NCBI RefSeq assembly: GCF_036226365.1
Contig: NZ_CP108462.1
Location: 5,347,501 to 5,411,500 of the forward strand
Length of the DNA: 64,000 nt
Direction: 5' to 3'
Origin: Streptomyces sp. NBC_01262
GTDB taxonomy: Bacteria; Actinomycetota; Actinomycetes; Streptomycetales; Streptomycetaceae
The notes beneath the pieces were generated by a model, which did no database searches, was not told where the DNA came from, and saw nothing but the letters and a program-made list of their open reading frames with translations. A program made the translations under genes and the position numbers. Within the stretch, counting starts at the first letter, position 1, and every line of letters begins with the position of its first letter. Positions 43,560 to 51,291 of the stretch are shown here, one piece after another.

Positions 43560-44234
43560 CTATGCCCTCCTGCCGACCCGCAGACTGAGAGCCGCGCCCG
43601 TGACGCCGAACACCGCTGCCGGCAGGACGAACATCATGTATGACGGGACGTCAACGTCCTTGAAGACCAGCCCGATGGACACAACGAACGTGCAGACCAT
43701 CACAACGATGCCCACGATGCCCGCCCACATCCACGCCTTCCGGCGCGCCGCCTCCAGCCGGATCGCGGCCTCCGTGCCCGGCAGCGGAGCCCAGTCAGGT
43801 CCGCGTCGCGCCTTCCAGGCGTCGATGATGGCCTCGACCTCGGCCGGGTCGTCCACCTGCTCGTCGTTCACGTGCGGAAGCACGAACCGCCGCCCGGCGC
43901 GGTCGTACACCCGGACGACCCACGGCGGCCCCTTCTTGACGGGCTCCGGCCGTATGTCGTGGATGTCGGCCCAGGCGATCCGGCGCACGCGCAACGCGCC
44001 TTTGACGGTGATGCCGTCGGGACCGAGGAGGGTCCTGCCCCGCACTTCCCTCAGCACGAGGTACACGACGCACACGGGCAGGATGACGGATACCGCCACG
44101 TCGGCGACGGTGAGCGGCATCGGGCTCGTGGCGTGCTGGATCGCGATCAACACCAAGAAGGGGACGATGAGGAACCTGTTCGGCGGCGGCCACTTCCGCA
44201 GGCGGTACTCGCGCGCGAACACACCCTCGCTCAC
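43560..44234 (-). CDS. PH domain-containing membrane protein
   Basis: 224 residues. Two helices near the N terminus (about 20-60), a bacterial PH-like domain (TLLGPDGITVKGALRVRRIAWADIHDIRP), and two more helices at the C-terminal end (GIVGIVVMVCTFVVSIGLVF and the last 25 residues). Such proteins are common in actinobacteria with unknown role. The gene is 34 bp downstream of the hydrolase gene on the same strand. Confidence 0.75.
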   Translation of the reverse strand: MSEGVFAREYRLRKWPPPNRFLIVPFLVLIAIQHATSPMPLTVADVAVSVILPVCVVYLVLREVRGRTLLGPDGITVKGALRVRRIAWADIHDIRPEPVKKGPPWVVRVYDRAGRRFVLPHVNDEQVDDPAEVEAIIDAWKARRGPDWAPLPGTEAAIRLEAARRKAWMWAGIVGIVVMVCTFVVSIGLVFKDVDVPSYMMFVLPAAVFGVTGAALSLRVGRRA

Positions 44235-44268
44235 ATGCCCCTCCTCCGCAGCCCGCCGCCCTGGGATG

Positions 44269-44838
44269 TCAGGGCCAGCGGCTGAGCAGGCTGAGCGTAC
44301 GCTCCATCACCAACGCGGCGGATTCCGGGTTGTACTCAGTGAGGCCGGCGTCGGTGAACAGGTGGTTCGTACCGGAGTACGTGAACAACTGCGCGTCGGC
44401 CGCCCCCTTGACCAGCGGCGCGACCACCTCGTCCAGCTCGCCCCACGGGTCCTGGTCATTGACGTGGGCCTGGAGCACGACCTCCGCCGGCCACTCGCTG
44501 CCGTACAGGCTCGCCGGTACGCCGCCGTGATACAGGATCGCCGCCAGCGCCCCCGCCCGGGTCTGCGCCAGCTTCTGTGCAGGCATCACCCCGAGCGAGA
44601 ACCCTGCGTACACCGCCCGCTCCGGCACCCCGTCCGCCGCCGCGACCCCGCGTTCCACGACGGTCTCGATGCCGATCCCCTCCGCGTACGCCATGCCGTC
44701 CTCAAGGCTGCTGAACGTTGCGCCCTCATACAGGTCGGGCACCGTCACCCGATGCCCGGCCACGCGCAACTGGTCGGCAAAGCGGATCACGCCCGGGGTG
44801 AGCCCCAGGACGTGGTGGAACAGAATCACGTCGGCCAT
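44269..44838 (-). CDS. dienelactone hydrolase family protein
   Basis: 189 residues with the alpha/beta-hydrolase fold. Starts MADVILFHHVLGLTPGV; the nucleophile elbow is GFSLG (Ser, where classical dienelactone hydrolases have Cys), acid in NDQDPW, and His in GTNHLFTDAG. Cytosolic hydrolase of unknown substrate. The dual use of Ser is frequent in this family. Confidence 0.87.
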   Translation of the reverse strand: MADVILFHHVLGLTPGVIRFADQLRVAGHRVTVPDLYEGATFSSLEDGMAYAEGIGIETVVERGVAAADGVPERAVYAGFSLGVMPAQKLAQTRAGALAAILYHGGVPASLYGSEWPAEVVLQAHVNDQDPWGELDEVVAPLVKGAADAQLFTYSGTNHLFTDAGLTEYNPESAALVMERTLSLLSRWP

Positions 44839-44916
44839 GCTCGGTTTCCTCTGCGTCGGTCACCCGATCCCCTCAGGGGGGACTAGCAGAGCAATTCTGT
44901 CCGAGCTACGCCAAGG

Positions 44917-45201
44917 TCAGGCTTCCTGGAACTGGACGATGGCGAGCGTGCCGTGGCTGCCGCGGCGGGTGGTGTGGGGGGTGCCGGCGGGGAGGAGGTA
45001 GAGCTCGCCCTTGGAGAGGGATACGGGGCTGCCGCAGACGTCGAGTTCGAGGTGGCCGTCGAGGACGAGGAGGGCCTCGGGGGAGGGGTGGGACTCCTCG
45101 CGGAGGGGGAGGCCGTGCATGCGGATGACCTTGACGGAGGAGGGATCCAGGCCCGGAGCCAGGCCCATGGGGACGGAGTCCATCAGGTTGACCAGAGTCA
45201 T
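44917..45201 (-). CDS. cupin domain protein
   Basis: 94 residues forming a single small beta-barrel: motif 1 around RMHGLPLREESHPSPEALLVLDG and motif 2 around GELYLLPAGTPHTTRR. Metal-ligand histidines are partly conserved. Function unknown; probably a small-molecule-binding or stress protein. Confidence 0.8.
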   Translation of the reverse strand: MTLVNLMDSVPMGLAPGLDPSSVKVIRMHGLPLREESHPSPEALLVLDGHLELDVCGSPVSLSKGELYLLPAGTPHTTRRGSHGTLAIVQFQEA

Positions 45202-45318
45202 GATCGGGACGCTAGCCCACCGGGGAGCGCGGCTCGCCGAGAGAAGGGTATGGGGCGCGGAAAGTCACCGAGAAGTCACGGACTGGAAATGAAGTCCCGC
45301 GCGCGGGGGCCGGGTTCG

Positions 45319-46893
45319 TCAGAACTCGCGGATCTCGCCCATCTCCCGGATGCCGTTCGTCGGCCTGCCCGTTGGCATGGCCGGGGGCGGGGGCATGGGC
45401 GTTCCCGGGAGCCGCATCACGGCGATGGTGCCGCCGCCGTGCGCCGGGTGCAGGCCTACGGTGCCGCCCGCCTGCTGGACGGTGCGGGCGACGATGGACA
45501 GGCCGAGGCCGCTGCCGGGGAGGGCGCGGGAGGCGGTGGCGCGCCAGAAGCGTTCGAAGACGTGCGGGAGGTCTTCGGCCGAGATGCCGGGGCCGTGGTC
45601 GCGGACGGTGAGCTCGCCGCCGTGGAGGTTGACCTCGACCGAGCTGAGCGGGGGGCTGAACTTCACCGCGTTGTCGAGCAGGTTGACGATCGCCCGCTCC
45701 AGGGCGGCCGGCTCGGCCCGTACGTACCAGGGCGCGAGCTGCGACAGGATCTTGATGTCCTGGGCGCGCAGGCGGGCCCGCGACAGGGCGGTCTCCGCGA
45801 CCTCGTGGAAGGCGACGAGTTGGAGGGGGCTGCCGCCGGGGGTCGTGTCCGGGCGGGAGAGCTCCTGCAGGTCGCCGATGAGCGAGGCCAGCTCCGTCAT
45901 CTGCGCCTTCACGGAGGTGAGCAGCGCCCGCCGGTCCTCGGGCGGGAGCGCGCGGCCGGTGGCCTCGCTGCGCTCCAGCAGCTCGATGTTGGTACGCAGC
46001 GAGGTGAGCGGGGTGCGCAGCTCGTGGCCGGCGTCCGCGATGAGCTGCTGCTGCAGCTCGCGGGAGGCGGCCAGACGCGACGTCATGGAGTTGAAGGAAG
46101 TGGACAGGCGGGCGATCTCGTCCTCGCCGTCCACGGGGATGCGGACGCTGAGGTCCTCGGTGCGGGCGATGTGCTCGACGGTGTCCGTCAGGCGGTCGAC
46201 GGGCTTCAGGCCCGCGCGGGCGACCCAGAGGCCCGCGGCGGTGGCGCCGACGATGCCGATGCCGGAGACGACGAGGAGGATGAGGGCGAGGGTGTTGAGC
46301 GGGTTGGTGACCTCGCTCAGGGGGCGGGCGACCATGACAACGCCGACGTAGGTGGTCCGGCTGCCGTAGTCGGTCTTGGGCTGTGTCTGGTTCTTGGTGG
46401 AAAAGGCCTTGGTGACGACCCGGTACTCGGTCCCGTCAGATCCTGTCACGGTGATCGGGGAGGTGCCGATTTCCGGACCCGGGCCCTCGTTGTTGTCGAG
46501 GGTGCTCGCCAGGCGGGCGGTGTCCTTGTCGGAGTCCGTGACGGGCAGCACTGTGTCGCCGATGATCGCGCAGGTGCGGCCGTCGGACAGGTACACCTGC
46601 ATGATGGCCTTGTTGAGGATCGGCGGGGCCGGATTGTCGAGTGAGTTCTGCGGCGCCTCATTGAGGCAGCCGTTTCGCGACATGATGAAGCCGGCCGACC
46701 TGCTGTCCGCTGTCTGCAGCGACTGGTCGAGCTGAGTCATCAACTGCCCGCGCACGATGAACCAGCACGACACCGCACACGCCGCCACCGCCACCGCCAC
46801 TGCCGCGGCCGTGAGGATCGCGAGCCGTGAGCGCAGCGGCAGCGACCGGAACCGCAGGACGCGGTTGCGGTTACGACGGTGCGGTGCTGCCAT
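45319..46893 (-). CDS. sensor histidine kinase 2 (HAMP, two sensor cysteines)
   Basis: 524 residues, paralogous to kinase 1. Basic N terminus, first helix about 24-47, sensor domain with Cys76 (RNGCLN) and Cys108 (GRTCAI), second helix about 201-225, HAMP, phospho-His at 290 (ADAGHELRTPL), N box NLLDNAVKFS and GSGLGLSIV. A Pro-rich tail. Nine bp after the cognate regulator gene. Its place next to an HtrA-type protease fits secretion-stress sensing, as known for CutRS/CssRS systems. Confidence 0.93.
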   Translation of the reverse strand: MAAPHRRNRNRVLRFRSLPLRSRLAILTAAAVAVAVAACAVSCWFIVRGQLMTQLDQSLQTADSRSAGFIMSRNGCLNEAPQNSLDNPAPPILNKAIMQVYLSDGRTCAIIGDTVLPVTDSDKDTARLASTLDNNEGPGPEIGTSPITVTGSDGTEYRVVTKAFSTKNQTQPKTDYGSRTTYVGVVMVARPLSEVTNPLNTLALILLVVSGIGIVGATAAGLWVARAGLKPVDRLTDTVEHIARTEDLSVRIPVDGEDEIARLSTSFNSMTSRLAASRELQQQLIADAGHELRTPLTSLRTNIELLERSEATGRALPPEDRRALLTSVKAQMTELASLIGDLQELSRPDTTPGGSPLQLVAFHEVAETALSRARLRAQDIKILSQLAPWYVRAEPAALERAIVNLLDNAVKFSPPLSSVEVNLHGGELTVRDHGPGISAEDLPHVFERFWRATASRALPGSGLGLSIVARTVQQAGGTVGLHPAHGGGTIAVMRLPGTPMPPPPAMPTGRPTNGIREMGEIREF

Positions 46894-46902
46894 CGGACGG
46901 AC

Positions 46903-47640
46903 CTAGCCCTTGCCTTCGGTGGAACGGAGAACGTAGCCGACACCGCGGACGGTGTGGACGAGACGCGGCAGGGCGCCGATCTCGGTCTTGCGGCGCAGGT
47001 ACATGACGTAGACGTCGAGGGAGTTGGAGCTGGGCTCGAAGTCGAAGCCCCAGACGGCCTTGAGGATCTGCTCGCGGGTGAGGACCTGGCGGGGGTGGGC
47101 CAGGAACATCTCCAGCAGGGTGTATTCGGTGCGGGTGAGCTCGACGGGCTGGCCGCCGCGGGTGACCTCGCGGGTGGTGGTGTCCATGCGGAGGTCGGCG
47201 AAGGCCAGGACGCTGTCGTCGGCCTCGGGGCCGCCCGCGACGGCGGCGTAGGAGGAGCGGCGGAGCAGGGCGCGGAGGCGGGCGAGGAGTTCGTCGAGCT
47301 CGAAGGGCTTGACGAGGTAGTCGTCGGCGCCGGCGTCGAGGCCTGTGACGCGGTCGCCGACGGTGTCGCGGGCGGTGAGCATCAGGATGGGGACGGTGAC
47401 ACCGCTGGCGCGCAGGCGGCGGGCGGTGGTGAGGCCGTCCATGCGGGGCATGAGCACGTCCAGCACGATGGCGTCGGGCTGGTAGGAGGCGACCTGGTCG
47501 ATCGCGGCCAGGCCGTCCTCGGCGAGCGAGGTGTCGTAGCCCTCGAAGGCGAGGGTGCGCTTGAGTGCCTCGCGGACGGCGGGCTCGTCGTCCACGATCA
47601 GGATGCGAGCGGGGGCCTCGCCGTTCTCGCCGGGGCTCAT
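46903..47640 (-). CDS. OmpR-family response regulator 3
   Basis: 245 residues: receiver with phospho-Asp at 61 (AIVLDVLMPRMDG), LVKPFELDEL, winged helix ending GVGYVLRST. Partner of kinase 2 in the same operon. Close to regulator 2 throughout the DNA-binding domain (VWGFDFEP-S-N-LDVYVMYLRRKTE), so both may recognise similar DNA. Confidence 0.93.
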   Translation of the reverse strand: MSPGENGEAPARILIVDDEPAVREALKRTLAFEGYDTSLAEDGLAAIDQVASYQPDAIVLDVLMPRMDGLTTARRLRASGVTVPILMLTARDTVGDRVTGLDAGADDYLVKPFELDELLARLRALLRRSSYAAVAGGPEADDSVLAFADLRMDTTTREVTRGGQPVELTRTEYTLLEMFLAHPRQVLTREQILKAVWGFDFEPSSNSLDVYVMYLRRKTEIGALPRLVHTVRGVGYVLRSTEGKG

Positions 47641-47706
47641 GGGTGCTGTACCTCGCGCAGGAAGAGGGATACGGACGGGTGGTGCTGGTGTTCTGTTATC
47701 AGCGTC

Positions 47707-47910
47707 TCACGCCGCGGCACGTCGGCGGGCGGCGGAGCCGGACCGGCGGCGGTTGCGGGCGGAACGTGCGCTGGTGACGAGTTCCGGGGCGCGGGTCTCT
47801 GTCATGGCCACGGCCACCGGGACGGCGAAGGGGAGTGCCAGGTCGGCGGGGCCGGTCGGGACGGCGGCGTCGTGCTGGGAGCGGTGGACGGTGATGGCTT
47901 TGAGGTTCAT
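47707..47910 (-). CDS. small hypothetical protein between HtrA and regulator 3
   Basis: 67 residues. The ATG has a strong AAGGAG 9 nt upstream. Starts MNLKAITVHRSQHDAAV and ends in an Arg/Ala/Ser-rich tail (SARNRRRSGSAARRRAAA). It contains a mildly hydrophobic middle (DLALPFAVPVAVAMTE) but no clear membrane helix. It lies 34 bp after the protease stop, same strand. Not recognised. Confidence 0.6.
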   Translation of the reverse strand: MNLKAITVHRSQHDAAVPTGPADLALPFAVPVAVAMTETRAPELVTSARSARNRRRSGSAARRRAAA

Positions 47911-47944
47911 GGTCTTGTTCTCCTTCGAAGGGGGGCGGACGGGG

Positions 47945-49075
47945 TCAGGAGTCGCTTCCGCCCTTGCGGAGGGTGGCGAGGTCGGCCTTGACGGTGTTGA
48001 TCGGGATGGCGAAGCCGAGGCCGACGCTGCCGGCGCTGGAGGACGAGGAGGAGGAAGCGGCCGAGTACATCGCGGAGTTGATGCCGATGATCTCGCCGTT
48101 CATGTTGATCAGCGCGCCGCCGGAGTTGCCGGGGTTGAGCGAGGCGTCGGTCTGGAGCGCCTTGTACGTGGTGGTGCTGGAGCCGGTGCTGCCGTTGTAC
48201 TGCTCACCGCCGAAGGAGAACGGCCACTGGCCGCTGCCGCTCTGGCCCTGACCCTGCCCCTGGCTCTGGCTGGAGGAGGAGTCGTCCTCGGTGGAGACGG
48301 TGACGTCACGGTTGAGCGCGGAGATGATGCCGCTGGTGACGGTGCCGGTCAGGCCCTCCGGGGAGCCGATGGCGACGACCTCGTCGCCGACGGCGACGTT
48401 GGAGGAGTCGCCGAGGGTGGCGGTGGTGAGGCCGCTGACGTTCTCGGCCTTGATGAGGGCGAGGTCCTTGTTCTTGTCGGTGCCGACGACCGTGGCGGTG
48501 GCGGTCTTGCCGTCGCTGAAGGTGACCTTGATCGAGGTGGCGCCGGAGATGACGTGGTTGTTGGTGATGATCTCGCCGTCGCTGGTGATGATCACGCCGG
48601 AGCCGGTGGCCTCGCCGGAGGAGGAGGTCGCGCTGATCTCCACGATGCTCGGGCTGACCGCCTTGGCGACCGCGGCCACCCCGGAGCTGGAGGAGCTGGC
48701 GTTGATCACCTTCGTGGTGGTCGTGGTGGTGGCCGCGGTGGCGTTGGTGGTCGCCCGGCCGATCAGGGCCGCGGCGCCGCCGCCGATCAGGGCGGAGACC
48801 AGGGCCACGGCCGCGATCAGGGCGATCGGCCGCCGGGCCTTGTGCGAGGTCGGGGCGGGGGCTTCCTCGGTCACCGGCGGGGCCTGGGGGGCGGTCTGCC
48901 AGACCGTCAGGCCCTCCGGCGTGGTGACGGGCTGGGCGACCTGCGCGGGCTCGTACGCCGGCGGGGCCGGGTAGGTGCCGTCGGGCGCGGTGCCGCCTGA
49001 ACTGTCGTACCCACCGCTGCCGTAGGGCTGCTGCGGGTCGTAAGCGCTGCTGCTGCGATGGGTGCTCTCGTTCAT
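47945..49075 (-). CDS. membrane-anchored HtrA/DegP-type serine protease without PDZ domain
   Basis: 376 residues. Cytosolic Pro/Tyr-rich arm, one membrane helix (about 83-106), Thr/Ser linker, then a trypsin-like domain with His174 (TNNHVISG), Asp204 (NKDLALI) and Ser318 (LNPGNSGG). A Ser/Gln/Gly insertion lies between Asp and Ser. The protein ends right after the protease domain, so the PDZ domain of typical HtrA is missing. It should degrade or refold misfolded exported proteins. The ATG shows no ribosome site; the 11-bp triple repeat is just upstream. Matches the HtrA3 position of S. coelicolor by gene order. Confidence 0.92.
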   Translation of the reverse strand: MNESTHRSSSAYDPQQPYGSGGYDSSGGTAPDGTYPAPPAYEPAQVAQPVTTPEGLTVWQTAPQAPPVTEEAPAPTSHKARRPIALIAAVALVSALIGGGAAALIGRATTNATAATTTTTTKVINASSSSSGVAAVAKAVSPSIVEISATSSSGEATGSGVIITSDGEIITNNHVISGATSIKVTFSDGKTATATVVGTDKNKDLALIKAENVSGLTTATLGDSSNVAVGDEVVAIGSPEGLTGTVTSGIISALNRDVTVSTEDDSSSSQSQGQGQGQSGSGQWPFSFGGEQYNGSTGSSTTTYKALQTDASLNPGNSGGALINMNGEIIGINSAMYSAASSSSSSSAGSVGLGFAIPINTVKADLATLRKGGSDS

Positions 49076-49098
49076 GGCTATGACTCTGGACCTCGACT

Positions 49099-49125
49099 AT
49101 GAGAGGTTCCTGAGCGCCCGCTGAG
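49099..49125 (-). promoter_or_regulatory. 11-bp triple direct repeat operator, HtrA-type protease
   Basis: On the minus strand CTCAG-N6-CTCAG-N6-CTCAT, the best copy of the element in the window. TCCAGA lies 8 nt after the last block and the ATG 9 nt further, the same geometry as at 36088 and 37665. Suggests direct control of the protease by an OmpR-type regulator and a leaderless message. Confidence 0.8.
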
Positions 49126-49197
49126 AAGCCCGGCAGAACTCCGTATGACCGATGTAAGGAACGAAAGCCCTGGTCAGAGCGTTTCCTTACGTCTGTC

Positions 49198-50220
49198 CTA
49201 CGAGCAGCCGCACGACCTGCGGAGCACCAGCCGGGACGGGAACTGCCGCAGCCGCTCGCGCCGCGCGCCCGCCACCCGCAGGCCGTCGTCCAGGACGAGG
49301 TCCACGGCAGCCCTGGCCATGGCCTGGCGGTCGGAGGCGACCGTGGTCAGCGGCGGGTCGGTGAGGCCGGCTTCCTTGACGTCGTCGAAGCCGGCGACGG
49401 CCAGCTCACCGGGTACGTCGATCCGCAGCTCACGCGCCGCCCGCAGTATGCCGATCGCCTGGTCGTCGGTCGAGCAGAACAGCGCCCGCGGGCGGTCCGG
49501 CCTGGACAGCAGTTCAAGGCCGACCTTGTAGGCGTCGTAGCGGTTGTACGGAGCCTGGAACACCTTGCCCTCGGTGGGCAGGCCGGCTTCCTGCATCGCG
49601 CGGCGCCAGCCCTCGATGTGGTCGGTGACCGGGTCGCCGATGGTCGGGGTGAAGTCCATGCCGCCGACGCAGGCGACATCGGTGTACCCGTGCTCCAGGA
49701 GGTGGCGGACGGCGAGCTGGGCACCGCCTATGTCGTCGGTGACGACGGCGAACTCGTTCTCCGCCTCCGTGCGCTCGTGGAGCAGCACGATCCGGGCGTC
49801 CCAGGCCTCGATCTCGGCGGCGGCGGTCTCGCCGAGACCCTGGCTGACCAGGATCAGCCCGGAGACGCGCATGCCGAGAAAAGCGCGCAGATAGTGGATC
49901 TCGCGCTCTTGGAGATAGTCCGAGTTCCCGACCAGGACCATCTTCCCGCGCTCGGCAGCCGCCTGCTCCACGGCGTGTGACATCTCGCCGAAGAAGGGCT
50001 GCCGAGCGTCCGGGACGATCAGGCCTATCAGGTCGGTACGGCGGCTCGCCATCGCCTGGGCCACACGGTCCGGGCGGTATCCGAGCTGCTTGATGGCCGC
50101 GAGCACCCGCTCGCGGGTGGCCGGGGCGACCGGCCGGGGTCCATTGTTGATGACATAGCTGACGACCGCGGTCGAGGTCCCCGCAAGCCTTGCCACATCG
50201 TCACGCGTCACCTTTGCCAC
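49198..50220 (-). CDS. LacI family transcriptional regulator
   Basis: 340 residues: helix-turn-helix (TRDDVARLAGTSTAVVSYVI, with the hinge RPDRVAQAMASRRTDLIGLI) and a periplasmic-binding-like sensor domain (GYTDVACVGG, DDQAIGILRAARELRIDVPG, GFDDV). Probably sugar-responsive; no sugar genes lie nearby, so the target is unknown. Single-gene unit. Confidence 0.9.
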   Translation of the reverse strand: MAKVTRDDVARLAGTSTAVVSYVINNGPRPVAPATRERVLAAIKQLGYRPDRVAQAMASRRTDLIGLIVPDARQPFFGEMSHAVEQAAAERGKMVLVGNSDYLQEREIHYLRAFLGMRVSGLILVSQGLGETAAAEIEAWDARIVLLHERTEAENEFAVVTDDIGGAQLAVRHLLEHGYTDVACVGGMDFTPTIGDPVTDHIEGWRRAMQEAGLPTEGKVFQAPYNRYDAYKVGLELLSRPDRPRALFCSTDDQAIGILRAARELRIDVPGELAVAGFDDVKEAGLTDPPLTTVASDRQAMARAAVDLVLDDGLRVAGARRERLRQFPSRLVLRRSCGCS

Positions 50221-50308
50221 AGACCGAGTCTACGCGGGTCTACCGGCCGGATAACACTGTGTGAGCGATAGCGTGACCAGGGCGTGATCAGCGGCGATGG
50301 GTTACCGA

Positions 50309-51100
50309 TCAGTCAGTCTGTGAGTTCGCTGTGACCGATGCGGCGGTTTCGGCGGCGCTCGCCGCTGCCGCGGCTTCCGCCTCCGCCCGCTGCTGGGCCT
50401 TGAGGGCTTCCTCGGCCGCCCGCTCGACCTTCTCCGGCGTCACGAAGCGGTAGCCCACATTGCGTACGGTCCCGATCAGGGACTCGTGCTCCGGGCCCAG
50501 CTTCGCGCGCAGCCGCCGTACGTGGACGTCCACGGTGCGGGTGCCGCCGAAGTAGTCGTAGCCCCAGACCTCCTGCAGCAGCTGGGCCCGGGTGAAGACC
50601 CGGCCGGGGTGCTGCGCGAGGTACTTGAGCAGCTCGAACTCCTTGAAGGTCAGGTCCAGGACCCGGCCCTTGAGCTTCGCGCTGTACGTCGCCTCGTCGA
50701 CGGAGAGGTCGCCGTTGCGGATCTCCATCGGGCTGTCGTCGACGGTGATCTGCTGGCGGCCCATGGCCAGTCGCAGCCGCGCCTCGACCTCGGCCGGGCC
50801 CGCTGTGTCCAGCAGGACGTCGTCGATGCCCCAGTCCGCGGTGACGGCGGCGAGGCCGCCCTCGGTCACGACCAGGACGAGCGGGCAGCCGGGGCCCGTC
50901 GAGCGCAGGAGCTGGCACAGGCTGCGGACCTGTGGCAGGTCACGGCGGCCGTCGATCAGGATCACGTCGGCGCCCGGGGTGTCCACCAGGGCGGGCCCCT
51001 CGGCCGGCGCCACGCGGACGCTGTGGAGCAGCAGCCCGAGCGCGGGAAGTACTTCGGTGGATGGCTGGAGTGCGTTGGTCAGCAGGAGGAGAGAGCTCAC
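50309..51100 (-). CDS. glnR: global nitrogen regulator GlnR
   Basis: 263 residues, OmpR-like. Receiver-type domain of the atypical GlnR kind with Asp50 in VILIDGRRDL but without the usual acidic pocket, winged helix (LLQEVWGYDYFGGTRTVDVHVRRLRAK) ending NVGYRFVTPEKVE, then an Ala/Glu-rich C-terminal tail. It controls nitrogen assimilation genes and is not paired with a kinase. The GTG start overlaps the stop of a 24-residue leader ORF (GTGA). Confidence 0.93.
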   Translation of the reverse strand: MSSLLLLTNALQPSTEVLPALGLLLHSVRVAPAEGPALVDTPGADVILIDGRRDLPQVRSLCQLLRSTGPGCPLVLVVTEGGLAAVTADWGIDDVLLDTAGPAEVEARLRLAMGRQQITVDDSPMEIRNGDLSVDEATYSAKLKGRVLDLTFKEFELLKYLAQHPGRVFTRAQLLQEVWGYDYFGGTRTVDVHVRRLRAKLGPEHESLIGTVRNVGYRFVTPEKVERAAEEALKAQQRAEAEAAAAASAAETAASVTANSQTD

Positions 51101-51171
51101 CGGCTGCTCCCGTCGTAGATAACGGTCGTGAGTTTGTTCATCATCCGGTCATGCACGCTTCGCTTGCCCAT
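51097..51171 (-). CDS. 24-residue leader ORF coupled to glnR
   Basis: ATG at 51171 with a near-perfect AGGAGGG 6 nt upstream. Product starts MGKRSVHDRMMNKLTTVIYD and is 24 residues. Its TGA overlaps the glnR GTG (GTGA), and glnR itself has no separate ribosome site in good position, so glnR translation very likely depends on this ORF. Longer in-frame extensions to 51315 are possible but start without a site. Confidence 0.7.
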   Translation of the reverse strand: MGKRSVHDRMMNKLTTVIYDGSSR

Positions 51172-51291
51172 TGCGAACCCTCCTCGGTCCCATGCGAGGA
51201 CGTAACCACGCACTGCCTGGCGGCCCAGAAAGCGCGAAAGGACCCGGGGGCGACGCTGCCCGGATCCTCTTGACCTAAGAGAATAGCCCAC

